A stretch of 64,000 nt of DNA, from contig JAMPIV010010584.1 of the NCBI GenBank assembly GCA_024509875.1, forward strand, positions 178,208-242,207, written 5' to 3'. This DNA is from Oreohelix idahoensis. Its lineage: Eukaryota; Mollusca; Gastropoda; Stylommatophora; Oreohelicidae. The notes under the pieces are model-generated. The model did not search any database. It was not told the DNA's origin and was given only the letters and a program-made list of their open reading frames with translations. The position numbers and the translations under genes were made by a program. This document shows positions 1-11,167 of the stretch, in pieces; the first letter of the stretch is position 1, and every line of letters starts with the position of its first letter.

Positions 1-428
1 TCAATAGAGTTAATGAAAATGTTAATTTACCTTGCTTTCAAGAAATACAGAAATATCACGCCTCCCGGCATGTGCAAATACACTAGAGGTATTATCCCGA
101 ATAAACGAAATATCCATAAGAGGACTACACATCCCTGACAGAACAAAAATAGCGGAGATCCCCTCTTCAACGAGGCATCTCTTTCGCCATTCCAAATCGC
201 TCACCCCCACTAGTGGTGGGCGGAAACCGATCGACCAAACAACAAGACAAGTCATGCGCAGTCCAGCGCAAAAATGACCACAGCTCAAAAGTTAACTGCA
301 TTCGATACTAACGCGAGAAGACAAATGCTTACCGAGAAAAGTGACTATAGATTTCAAGCAGTTGTTGCCCTTGCGTTATAAAACAGATATTGAAATAAAA
401 CGATGTTGCGAGAATTTATCACGCAACA
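1..428 (-). repeat. G1 3' LTR (partial, cut by window start)
   Basis: Bases 1-428 repeat 8257-8684 with no difference that I could find. Similarity stops after ...GCAACA at 428. The LTR therefore ends in CA on the plus strand, which is the TG start in the element's sense. ORFs of 81-88 codons seen in both copies are LTR shadows. Confidence 0.93.
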
Positions 429-446
429 TATCACCACCTCCTCCCG
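429..446 (-). other. G1 polypurine tract
   Basis: Directly inside the 3' LTR the element-sense strand reads GGGAGGAGGTGGTGATA and then the LTR start TGTTGCG. A purine-rich run against the 3' LTR is the plus-strand priming site expected for LTR retrotransposons. Confidence 0.75.
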
Positions 447-1180
447 ATAAAAAAAAAATGTGGAACATATTTTTTTTTTTCAATATCAAAGAGCAAGCGA
501 TAAGCGGCTCAAAACGCACGAATTATGCGCTGATAATTAATTAAATTGCCAAACAATAGGCTAATTATAGAGTGTCTGGTGAGGATATACCTCAACAGAA
601 AAATAAATATGTCTCAAAAAATATTCACATCGGGGAGGTGTCACCAACACACATCACGTTAGCATGTAAACACAATATACGTATGCAAGTTACTATAATC
701 ATCATTAAACAGCATACTCTAATATTGTCTTTAAAAATGGATGTACAAATCTGATAGGAAAATTTAAATAGTACATTCTTTGACATGTAATGACATAAGT
801 ACATAGCAAAGTTAAACTACATGACGATCCAGGACATATGCTCTGGTATTCCGAGGGTAAGTACACAATCTAGAACTCGTAAGGTAAGTCCTCAGCTCAA
901 CAATGACATTCTGAGAAAGTACAAGCAATATAATGCTAATTAATAACTAATATGCTTCATAAGGTACAATACATTATTAATAATTGTGGCTGTTTAGTAA
1001 ACTAACGGCCCTTATATTAACTACTCAGTCCTCCTCTATCATTTTAAAAAAACGAACAGAAGAAGATGACAACAAAGCACGATAGTGTGTACATATAAAG
1101 TAAGTACAGATGTGCTAATCTATTGTAGAAATATAGGTGTGTTATGACTCTGTAATATATAGAAATATAGGACAGAAGTA
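447..1180 (-). other. G1 non-coding stretch between pol and 3' LTR
   Basis: About 0.73 kb of AT-rich sequence with no credible ORF lies between the pol stop at 1181 and the polypurine tract. No env-like ORF is present. G3 has a similar 0.46-kb spacer at 36250-36713. Confidence 0.6.
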
Positions 1181-4100
1181 TTAGTTGGAGTCATGTGGGC
1201 ATCTAGACAAAATGTCAGCCATCACATTATCCGCACCACGGATAGCTCGTACCGTGAAGTGAAAAGGTTGAAGAGCTATAGCATATCGAGTGGATCTCGA
1301 ACTCTTCAAATTCTTAGTCTGAATAGCTGTAAGAGCTTTCTGATCAGTCTCTAGAATGAAATGTGCGCCCAGGAGGAATCTTTGTAGCTTTAGAATTGAC
1401 CAAACCATCGCTAACAACTCACGGTCTAAAACCGAGTAGTTCCTCTCTGCCGCATTTAGTTTTCTAGAAATGTACATAACAGGATGCAGAGTATTTGCAT
1501 ATTCTTGCATCAGTGCTGCTCCAATCCCAGTGGATGAAGCATCACTCCGAAGAACAAAAGTCCTATCAAGAGTAGGTAATCTTAAGATGGGAGGAGAAGA
1601 AAATATATTCTTGATTTGGTCTAGTGAAGATTGGCATTCTTCAGACCAACGGACCAGATTAGGCGAACCTTTCTTCAACAATGTTGAGAGAGGTGCCATG
1701 ATCGAAGATAAATTTGGAATAAATCTCCCATAAAATTGAATTAAACCTAAGAGACTCCTAACTTGTTTCTTCGTTTTAGGAACAGAGATGTTCAGTATTT
1801 TGGAAGTATTGTGGTCTTCTGTCTTCAAGAGACCATGACCAACACGATGACCCAGGAAAGAGATTTCACCAAAACCAACAAAAGCTTTAGAAGGTTTTGC
1901 TGTCAAATTATTCTCACGTAGAGTGGACAGTAAGTCATATAACCCTAAATAGTGATCTTCCCAGGTATCACTGAAGAGACAGATGTCATCTAAGTATGCG
2001 ATGACATCCGAACGATGTGACAGAATTCGACGCATCATGCGAACGAAAGTGGCAGGGGCGTTCATGAGACCAAAAGGCATAACATTCCATTGAAATAGAC
2101 CCCTAGGTGTAGAAAAAGCAGTAAGAGGTTTGGCATGCTCTGCTAAAGGCACTTGCCAATAACCTTTAGACAAGTCAAGTTTAGTGAAGAATCTAGAATT
2201 AGAAAGTCTAATCAGTAGATCTTCTAACAAAGGCATCGGTTCAGCGTCGAACTTTGTGACCTGATTCAATTTGCGATAATCAACGCAAATTCGTATGTTC
2301 TTATCCTTCTTCCGGACAATAACCATGGAAGAAGAATATGGTGAAGTCGATGGTTCAATTATATTTAATTGAATCATTTCATCCAATTCCTTTTCCACTT
2401 GCGACTGAAAGTGTATAGGAATAGGATACGGCCTAACCCTAATTGGATTATTGTCGGTAAGAATTATGTCATGTTCTATGACATCTGTGTGTCCAGGAAT
2501 GTCAGTGAGAACATCCTGAAATGTTTGTAACATCGACGAGACTTGTCGATGTTCGTCACCAGAAAGATTAGGAGAAACAGAAACGTTTTTCCAAGATTCC
2601 GTAGAATGTAATGGAACCACTGGAAGGGGAAGGTTGACATCAGAGAAGGTAGCTTCCTCATCCTGAATGACAGACAGGGATGAATAATGACCGTGAGGTG
2701 CAGGAGCATCATCCGTTGCCTGGAAAATAGGCAGCAAATAGTCCGGACGTTCGTGAAATTCCGAAAGCATGTTTATGTGGAAAGTTTTATGCTTTCCATC
2801 AATATCGACCACATAGTCAACATCGGAAATCCGAGAGACTATTGCATACGGACCTTTCCATGCAATAAGAAGTCTATTTTCCCTACTGGGGAGTAGGACG
2901 AATGCTTTGTCACCTGGACAAAGTTGTCGTAGACATCTATTCTTGTTAGCAAACTGCCTTGCCTTCTCTTTAGCAATTTCTGATGAAGCAGTTGCTAGCT
3001 TACATGCCTCAATGATCTTTTGTCTAAGAGCAATGACATACTCATATGAGGATTGAGTTTCATCGCTAATATCATCGGCAGTGATGAGATCGTGTAATAA
3101 AGACATAGGGCCGCGTGGACGCGCGCCAAAGACAAGTTCGAAGGGAGAAAATCCTGTGTGTTCATTAGGGACTTCTCTATAGGCAAAGAGAGCCGCGGGT
3201 AAAACCCTGTCCCAATCTTGAGGATGATCTTCAGTTATCTTACCAAGCAAAGTCTTGAGCGTTCTATTCAGACGCTCAACTAACCCATTAGACATAGGAT
3301 GGTAGATACTACTGAGAGATCGTTCAATATGTAAGGTAGACATTACCTGTGACATAGTGTCAGATATGAGTTGAGTGCCATGGTCTGACAATATTTCTCT
3401 GGGGAACCCCAAGCGAGAAAATATCAACCAAAGAGCATCTGCGATATCTGTAGTAGATATGCTCTTAAGAGGAATAGCCTCTGGCCAACGTGTGCACATA
3501 TCGACACATGTAAGGATAAACTGATGTCCTCTGGCCGACTTGACCTTAAAAGGGCCAATAATATCTATGGCCATTTTCTGAAACGGCCGAATAGGAATGT
3601 CAGCAGCCTGGATAGGCGCAGCATGTCGTGGTCCTCTAGATTTGACCTCCTGACATACCTTGCATGATCGGCAGTAAATACGAATGTCCTTATTGACAAA
3701 AGGCCAAAAGAAAGCCGCAAGGACTCTCGACTTCGTACGGGCAAAACCCATATGTCCAGCACATTGCGAGTCATGAGCATGTTGTAATATTTGGACTCTC
3801 ATGCTCTTGGGAACAAGAATTTGCGAATGTGCCGACGTAGTCGAATCTTGTACCATACGTACAAGTACGCCGTTTCTCATTGCAATCCAAGATTTTCTAT
3901 TTGTATCCTGATTCGGATCACCTTTCTTCGCAAGAACGAAGAATTTTTTTAAAGAAGGATCTTCTTCTTGCAATTTTATGAAAGAGTCACGAGTAATTAC
4001 TAAGTGACTATCTTGGCTATCAACTTCATTATCACTATTCAGTGAAGTTTCGGGTGTTTGTAGAGCTTGTGCTCTTGTAACTACTGCATTTGTAGCTTGC

Positions 4101-4650
4101 ATGTTATTATCTTCCCAAGCAGCAATCTGCTGTGGGGTACACTCCCTAACTCCGTGAATACGACCAATAATAAGGTCCGCAATAGGATTAGGTAAGAGAC
4201 AAGCATGCACATCTCCAGTAAAGAAAGGAGTGGCAATGCGAATTACAGCAGTAGGATATTTTTCTAGAGTGCCGCCAAATGTGACACATTTAATAACCCT
4301 TCCTGTAGCACAAGATGGATCTACAAGCGATTGTCTAACACCAATAGTGGTGCATCCGGAATCGAAAAGTAGTGAGACCGGAGTATCATTAACAAGACCC
4401 TTATGTAGAATTAAAGAACCCCTCCCGTCATGCGCAACAGCAGCAGGAAGAGCGGGAAGTGGGTGACCACAACTCAAAGTAGTTATGGTACCCGGTTCGA
4501 ATAAAGTACTGCATTGGGGGCATTTGTTTGCTCTCTCAAAGTCAAAAGCAGAACTAGTGACAGCGTCAAAGTTTTTACTATCAACAACATGATTACAGGC
4601 TCCCTCAGTTTCCTGTTGTACAGCATTAGCCTGCTGATATCTCTTTTTTT
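1181..4650 (-). CDS. pol: G1 Pol: protease, integrase, reverse transcriptase, RNase H
   Basis: A single open frame of about 1,150 real codons; the first ~130 residues of the longer ORF starting at 5041 are out-of-frame gag. Residue numbers follow that 1286-aa ORF. A CPQC...CGH cysteine/histidine motif is at 174-193 and protease LLFDSGC at 224-230. The integrase zinc-binding region with H..H..CRSC..C is at about 421-463. The integrase core has D493, D553 and E589 (DD35E spacing). A GPY-type C-terminal motif (WKGPY) is at 728-732. Reverse transcriptase spans about 855-1100 with AYLDDI at 1015-1020. RNase H acids are D1167, E1208, D1233 and D1275. Pol would cut gag-pol, copy the RNA to DNA and integrate it. 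Integrase lies before reverse transcriptase, opposite to canonical gypsy order. No internal stop is present. A frame break at about 4643-4652 separates pol from gag. Confidence 0.92.
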
Positions 4651-6159
4651 TTGTGTTGAGATCTACCCCGACTATTATTACCTCTGAAGTTATCAGAGTT
4701 ATTATTATCTCTGCAGTTATTATTGTCTCTATTGTAATTGTTATACTGGTTCGAATTCCAGTTTCCACGATTACTATCATGTTCACATTGATGCGAACAT
4801 CTATTTGTTTGGTTCTGAGGTCTTCGGCAGGAATAACCTCTATTACCATATCCTCTTTTGAAATGCTTATAATTATTAGGGTGATAGTAACGACCACTAT
4901 CAGGTTGTCTCCAATTCTTCGAAGAAGAATCACCATGAAATTGGTTTCCATGATTTTGACAGAAATTACCGCTGCCCTTTCTATCAAAATTTTGTTGGGA
5001 TCTACGAGCAAAGTTTTGACCATACGGAGCTGCCGAAGCAACTGGTAAACCTTCTTTCACCTTAGAGTTACCCATGGTTATGTGTGTGGGTGCGCAGTTA
5101 CGTATTGGCAACAGAAATCTTCCATTTCTTTTATTGTTTTAGGTTTACGTTCATGAAGGAAAGCAAGGAAAGACTCATTGACAGACGACATGACTTTGTC
5201 TCTAAGTATTAAGTCCATAAGTCCTTCATAAGTTTTTTCCGTCTTAGATAGTTCAACCCATCGTGAGAAAGTAATGCGTATTCTTGCAATAAACTCGGAG
5301 AATTCAACTCCATTTTCAGGTAACATGTTTTTAAATTGTAGACGATAGCCGTCTTCGTTAAGCTGATATTTCTTTAACAAAGCGGCCCTGACAACCTCAT
5401 AATTGCTCTTGTCAGGTTCATCCACCATATTTAATATATACTTAGAGCTTTACCTGTCAGTATCCCTGATAACTGATAAACATATTTTGCTTTGTCTATG
5501 TTATGAGCTGTACATGCTTGTTCAAATCTGTCCAGATAGAACATTATGTCATCACTGGAAGGACTAAATGTTGGTAACTTAATCTTAAAAGTATCATTAT
5601 TAGCCTTTCCAGAAGATGAACCCTTGTTTGAATCATTACCATTACTCATGCTCGTCAATTTCAATTTCTCCAACTCTAAAGCTAAGAGTTTTTCTTCATG
5701 TTCCATTTTTGCTTTCCTCTCATCAGACTCTCTTTGTAACTTCCTTTCTTCAGCTTGAGCCTGCATTTGAAGTCTTTCATTTTCAGCTTCTTTTTCAAGT
5801 CTTTTATTTTCAGCTTCTTTTTCAAGTCTTTTATTTTCAGCCTCTTTTTCAAGTCTTTTATTCTCAGCCTCTTTTTCAAGTCTTTTATTCTCAGCCTCTT
5901 TTTGAAGTCTTTCAGCTTCTAGCTGTAGCTGGAGTTTTCTCTCCTCAGCTTCTGATTCCCTTTTTTGTTTTTCCATTTCCATTTGGAATCTCTTTTCATC
6001 CACCTGCATCTGCAGTTTCTTTTGTTCAGCTTCCATATGCAGTTTCTTTTGTTCAGCTTCCATTGCTTTATCATATCGAGCAGTTGCAAATTCTTCTAAC
6101 TTATCACCAGTCTTCCCAAGCAATTTACCCTGCTCAATAAAGTGCTCAAATGTAGACAT
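4626..6159 (-). pseudogene. gag: G1 Gag (coiled coil, capsid-like, basic nucleocapsid-like tail), frameshifted
   Basis: Three frames together give one Gag: 5431-6159, 5078-5428 and 4626-5111. I prefer the start at 6159 (MSTFEHFIEQGK), because G3 and G4 gags begin with the same motif at that point; an upstream in-frame ATG at 6171 adds four residues. Residues ~25-165 are a charged coiled coil holding four 9-residue EAENKRLEK-type repeats (27 bp). A capsid-like segment follows (YLDRFEQACTAHN..., FSEFIARIRITFSRW). The tail is rich in N, R, G, Y and S and has no CCHC knuckle. The breaks fall at a TATATA tract (~5432), an ACACACA tract (~5090) and an A-run (~4645). Comparison with G3, which reads through the last two places, shows these are single indels. 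Confidence 0.85.
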
Positions 6160-7585
6160 GTTGTCTAACATATGAGTCCAAAACCTGAAATAATTAACTA
6201 ATTTATTTCAAACCTAAGTGTAACAAGTCTTAATTAAGCACTTGTATATTCACATCACATTATATTATCCCAGTCTCTGTGGGAAACAAGTCTCCAATCA
6301 AAGAACTTGTATATGAAATATCAGCACTCAAATCTTGATCATAAGTGCACTTCTCATTCAATAGTGCACGACACTATTCATCATTCATTTATCATCAGTA
6401 TAGTAGTAACAGTGCATTAGCATAGCCCATTAACTAATTACTATAACTGTAAACAATGACTATGTAAACACATGCAGAATGTAAACATTGAAAATGTAAA
6501 CAATACAAACAATGTAAACAATAACAATGTAAACAATAACAAAGATCAGCAACAATACAAAAACTTTCGCAGAAATCAACTAAAAATAAAGCAGAAATTA
6601 ATGAAATATCACAAAAAATGTGACGATATCTGCGATAGAATTAAACAAAATACATGACACCACAGTGTATAAACAAAAATGTTGTATGAAACTAAATTAT
6701 AGACAAGAGTAGGCTAACAAATACAAACAAATCACAACAAAACTAAAGAATGTGAAATAATAACGAAAACATATTAAAACATGTCATCACAGCTAACATA
6801 AATAGCAACAGAAGTCGCTTAGCAAATTCCAGTATCGGAAATTTGCAAACCCTACAGAAAACGCTCACAATAGACGACCTCTATGACGTGGCATAATCTA
6901 ACGGAGACACCACCCAACCGAGAACCCGCTGAAATATAAACATATAAATATACAAATAACATATAGACATATAATATATAGAATGAGATGATACACAGAA
7001 GACTCAGCAGAAGTATAAGGGCACAGTTTACATACAAACAGGCCACTTAACTTAAAGGCTTCCAATCGTAGAACAGCAGAAAAAACGGATGTCAATCAAC
7101 GTCCTAAAGAGCGAAGCTCCAACGATGATGGCACATCTGAACTGCTTCCACTGCTAACACGATGGTACAAGAGCTTCTGAAATACTGTGTGTTGAGTTGT
7201 TTCGGCACTTGACCTTCTAATCCAAAAGTAAGTTGATGGAAATCGGTACTTGGCCTTCTTCAGAAAACAACCCGTTTCAACCGGCACTTGACCTTCTCAA
7301 AAAACGACAGCACTGGAACCTTGACAGCAGCAACTTGCTTGACTTGCGTAAAAGATAACAGCAGTCCGAGTTATCCGGCAACATGTAACAACGCCGGGTA
7401 CTGTCAAATTCTTGTTTCCGTCAAAAGGTTGAAATTTTGACTTTTACCGGGCAACGCCGAGTACTTTGAAAATTTTGAAGATGTTGACTGTATTGAAGAA
7501 TGTTAATTTCTTGAAGGATGCTGATGAATTCTTGTTGAAAATGAAGTGGGTAAGGGACCCCGTGTTTGCTAGTACCAGAATCAAA
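6160..7585 (-). other. G1 5' leader
   Basis: About 1.4 kb of untranslated sequence lies between the primer-binding site and gag. It is AT-rich, with AATGTAAACAAT-like short repeats at 6470-6540. ORFs of 60-65 codons here show no recognisable product. G3 (1.25 kb) and G4 (1.06 kb) have similarly long leaders. Confidence 0.6.
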
Positions 7586-7602
7586 CCAGCTTATGGCCAC
7601 CA
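7586..7602 (-). other. G1 primer-binding site
   Basis: In the element's sense the 5' LTR end (CGCATCA) is followed by TT and then TGGTGGCCATAAGCTGG. It starts with TGG, as expected for pairing to a tRNA CCA end. G3 has TGGTGGCCAAATGCTGG and G4 TGGTGGCCAGTATGG at the same place. I cannot name the primer tRNA. Confidence 0.7.
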
Positions 7603-7604
7603 AA

Positions 7605-8684
7605 TGATGCGTGATGCCATATGATGATGGATGGCATCCGCATGTCTGGTTTTGTGTAGTGTGTAGATGTGTTCAGTCAAAACAATGTTCATGCAACAAT
7701 AACAGGGCAATCCACATAGGACGTCAGTAAACTCACGACGTATAAAGTCAATGAGTCTTGAAACAGCCGTTGACGTTTTTCTTCATTATTTATTGTGGAC
7801 GCCACAGTGACAAAATGGTTACGCAAATGTGTAGGCACATCAAACAGTCATTATCACAGCAACATTCAATACAGCAATAAACGGTAGACAGCATTACAAT
7901 GATGAGTCAGATGCATGTTATATTTCAAGTGCTGTAAATGTAGTCAGGTGGAAAACTCCATCCTTTTCTATAACAGCCAGGAGATAACCAGATGTATGAG
8001 ATCAGTTCACTCTCCTTAGTTTGACTTCAGCAAGACAGACACGTCTGCCGAAGTATAAATAATGTCCTCAAAAATATCCTCTAGATAATAAAGGTTTTCT
8101 AAACCTAGTTCATTTAACAAAGTAGCAAGTAATGGTCCTTGGTACCTGCATCAACCGATGCAGTACAATGCAGCGACATGTGAGCTGGGAAAAAAACATC
8201 TCGTGACGACGACTTTCGCAGACAGGCTATGAATCGAAATCGCTCACGACCCAAAATCAATAGAGTTAATGAAAATGTTAATTTACCTTGCTTTCAAGAA
8301 ATACAGAAATATCACGCCTCCCGGCATGTGCAAATACACTAGAGGTATTATCCCGAATAAACGAAATATCCATAAGAGGACTACACATCCCTGACAGAAC
8401 AAAAATAGCGGAGATCCCCTCTTCAACGAGGCATCTCTTTCGCCATTCCAAATCGCTCACCCCCACTAGTGGTGGGCGGAAACCGATCGACCAAACAACA
8501 AGACAAGTCATGCGCAGTCCAGCGCAAAAATGACCACAGCTCAAAAGTTAACTGCATTCGATACTAACGCGAGAAGACAAATGCTTACCGAGAAAAGTGA
8601 CTATAGATTTCAAGCAGTTGTTGCCCTTGCGTTATAAAACAGATATTGAAATAAAACGATGTTGCGAGAATTTATCACGCAACA
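7605..8684 (-). repeat. G1 5' LTR (complete, 1080 bp)
   Basis: It begins TGATGCG right after the primer-binding site and ends GCAACA. The right boundary is set by loss of similarity to 1-428, and the sequence then passes at once into G2 LTR sequence (AAATATTTATAGG). Confidence 0.85.
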
Positions 8685-11097
8685 AAATATTTATAGGGGA
8701 CTTAATGTACTGACTGAGATCAGCTGTGAAGGTATCTGTATCTAATAAGTGTGGTGTATTACAGATGACCTTACTTTGCTACCACATTTAGACCTCAGTC
8801 AGACTTATTCTGGAATATTGTGATGACTACGTTGAATGTCTAGGGTTATGATAGTGATGAAGTGTATGTTTACAACAACCAACAGACAGATAAACAATTT
8901 AATTTAATCCACAATACTTTACAACACTGTGACACTCACATACATAGAACACTCTATAAGACTATCTTAATAAGTCAAGTGTAACTTTTAAAAATATGTA
9001 TTAATTCCTTTCAACAATAGATATCCTGATTCAACTACAAAGTGAACCAGGAATCACAGTCAAATGTAATCACAAGTTGTATGTACACAATTTATAGATA
9101 GGATCTTTGTATTGACATATATTATTATTGCAATATGTGTGTAAGTTGTGATGTAGTACTATAAGGTAATACTGGCTTTTCAAGCTAGGTTGTTGTTTGT
9201 CATCATGACTTCAAGTGTTTGTTTCTGGTGGAAATAATATTGGAAAGGTTCACAGTTTCTTTTTATTTGAAACAAATAAATGTCCCTCTTGATTTAAGGT
9301 AAAGTCACTTTTAGAGGGGGGTATACACAAGATTGAGCTGCTCTGGCCACGAAATCTTAACTTCTGTGTGGGCGGCAGGAAACAGTCTCCACTGCTCGCT
9401 TGCTTCACTGTTTCCTTGAGAAACAACACTGGTCGATATCTTGACCAAGGAGTATGCTACCAGCCTCTGGATTCAGCAAAACTCAGACCAGAAGCTGCTG
9501 TAATACGTTAGTACCACGGTCCCTGAAACAAGAAGGTTGTACCTCCTACTTCAGAACTAATTTATAATCTATTTCCACACTGAAGCACAATACATAACAA
9601 ACACCGAGTTCAGCGCGGTAGGCCAACTGCTAGCTTCTCATGAACAATATACACCAGTATTCCTCTCCCTAATGGTTACAACGCCTCTGCAATTCCAGCA
9701 TTATTTCCTTCTATTCAATAAGATAGGTGTCATAGTACTATTTGGCAATCCCATGCAGTTATACTCCTCTCCGACAAGTTTTGTTCATGGTGGAGCAATA
9801 TCTAGGCTTTGCCTCATGTTTGCTACTGAACCACACACATACAGACATAAATTATCAATTCACATTCAATTTTCATCTAAAAGAGATCAAATATGTCTAG
9901 CTTACCACAATTCAAGGAAATATTAAACAAATACGTTGACTGGCGATGAGTTATGGCACAATTCCGATCTGCCTCTGTCCCAGGCTTTCATTAGAAAAAT
10001 ATGAACTGGTTCTCAACGCACTTGCTTCTACACAGTTTTTTTCAAAAAGTGGCACTGAACCGACGCTCCTAATTGACTATATTAAATGGTCTAGCCAATA
10101 AGACCATGTTTACAAAAGCATTTGAAAAAAAGTACCCTTCCTACCGTTTCCCTTAACAACCAAAAATAGTATTTGCAGTCGACTAATCATGTTTCGCCTT
10201 ACATATAATTCTAGCCAATCAAATCGGATTTAACGTGGTGGCCTCATTTCCTCTAAAGCAGTGTCCAAACACGCCATTATGAGCAAATATGATCCTGTGT
10301 TGTCAGACAACACCACTATAGTATTTTGGCTATAATTTGTTAATTATTAGACTATTTGCTTAACACCTAACATATTCTTTGTCAGCAAGTCCTAAGGCAC
10401 CCAAATATATAAGTTTAATGGAGCTAAGTGGCTGCGTTCAAAATGTGTATTTTCTTCTACCACCCGTTCACTTCTATACGATGGGGTGTCTTCTGTACTG
10501 TCAGGCTAAAGTCAGGATTTCAGACGTAAAACAGTATTGGGTCATGTTTCCTAATAAGCATTAACCATGTTTTTTAAAACCTAACCTCGTATTGGTAGTG
10601 TTTTTTGTCCCTGTTTATTTGAAAAAAAGCAAGCCTGCGTGCCTTTCGCGTGGGGTGGCATTAATTTCATATCGCGAGACGGTGGTAGTATTGCATGCGT
10701 TCCTCCGTACATCTCTCTCTCTCTCTCTAAGCCCGTCTGTCTTTTCGTTTACGTAGTGCATAAAATGACATTAATGGAATATTAATCTAGGTCATTACGC
10801 AGTGTGTCTATCTCAAGGTTTTATAAGAAATACAGTACACTTTTTTTTTTTTTTTTTTGAAACGCGTGTAGTTGATGCAGTAGGCTTTACTAGTAAACGT
10901 GAAAGCGTTACACTTATGCAGACAAAGTAGAAAAAGGGGATTTCTTGTTTAGCTAGTATGACGTTCTATAACACAGGCGTACGCTATTGTGACCGCACTG
11001 TTCTTTTACCATTCTTCTTTCCTTTTATTGAATTAATTCGTTAGGCTTTACATTTACTTTTGAATTTATATATGTGGATTTAGAATGTTTCACGACA
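8685..11097 (-). repeat. G2 3' LTR (2413 bp visible)
   Basis: It matches 15388-17813 almost base for base, including ORF shadows at 9672-9926 and 10379-10564 that recur at 16375 and 17083. It ends TTTCACGACA at 11097. It holds a short (CT)n run near 10712 and a T-run at 10842-10858, both of different length in the other LTR. Confidence 0.93.
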
Positions 11098-11114
11098 AAT
11101 TCTCCCCACTTAAA
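11098..11114 (-). other. G2 polypurine tract
   Basis: In the element's sense AAGTGGGGAGAATT precedes the LTR start TGTCGTG. G5 has the near-identical AAGTGGGGAGATG at 58105-58117. Confidence 0.75.
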
Positions 11115-11167
11115 ACAGACATTATATGTAAGTCTATAATTCTATATACACATAGAGAAATTTAATA

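Larger units (their letters stand above)
1..8684 (-). mobile_element. G1: Ty3/gypsy-class LTR retrotransposon, Gmr1-like domain order, nearly full length
   Basis: The element runs on the minus strand. The right (5') LTR is 7605-8684. The left (3') LTR is cut by the window edge and only its last 428 bp are present (1-428). I saw no mismatch between 1-428 and 8257-8684, so insertion is recent. Order in the element's sense: LTR, primer-binding site, leader, coiled-coil gag, basic N/R/G-rich nucleocapsid-like region, protease, integrase, reverse transcriptase, RNase H, polypurine tract, LTR. The right edge lies against the truncated left LTR of G2, so G1 is nested in G2. Allowing 1080 bp per LTR, about 652 bp of the left LTR lie before base 1. 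Confidence 0.93.

Noticed and set aside
22..288. 88-codon ORF repeated at 8278-8544
   Set aside because: It lies in the G1 LTR and the repetition comes from the LTR pair, not from selection.
4640..4660. Programmed ribosomal frameshift between gag and pol in G1
   Set aside because: G3 has gag and pol in one frame at this site, so an A-run indel explains it better.
4626..5048. N-terminal 130 residues of the 1286-aa G1 ORF as real Pol sequence
   Set aside because: Low-complexity I/T/V-rich translation; another frame over the same bases matches the Gag tail of G3.
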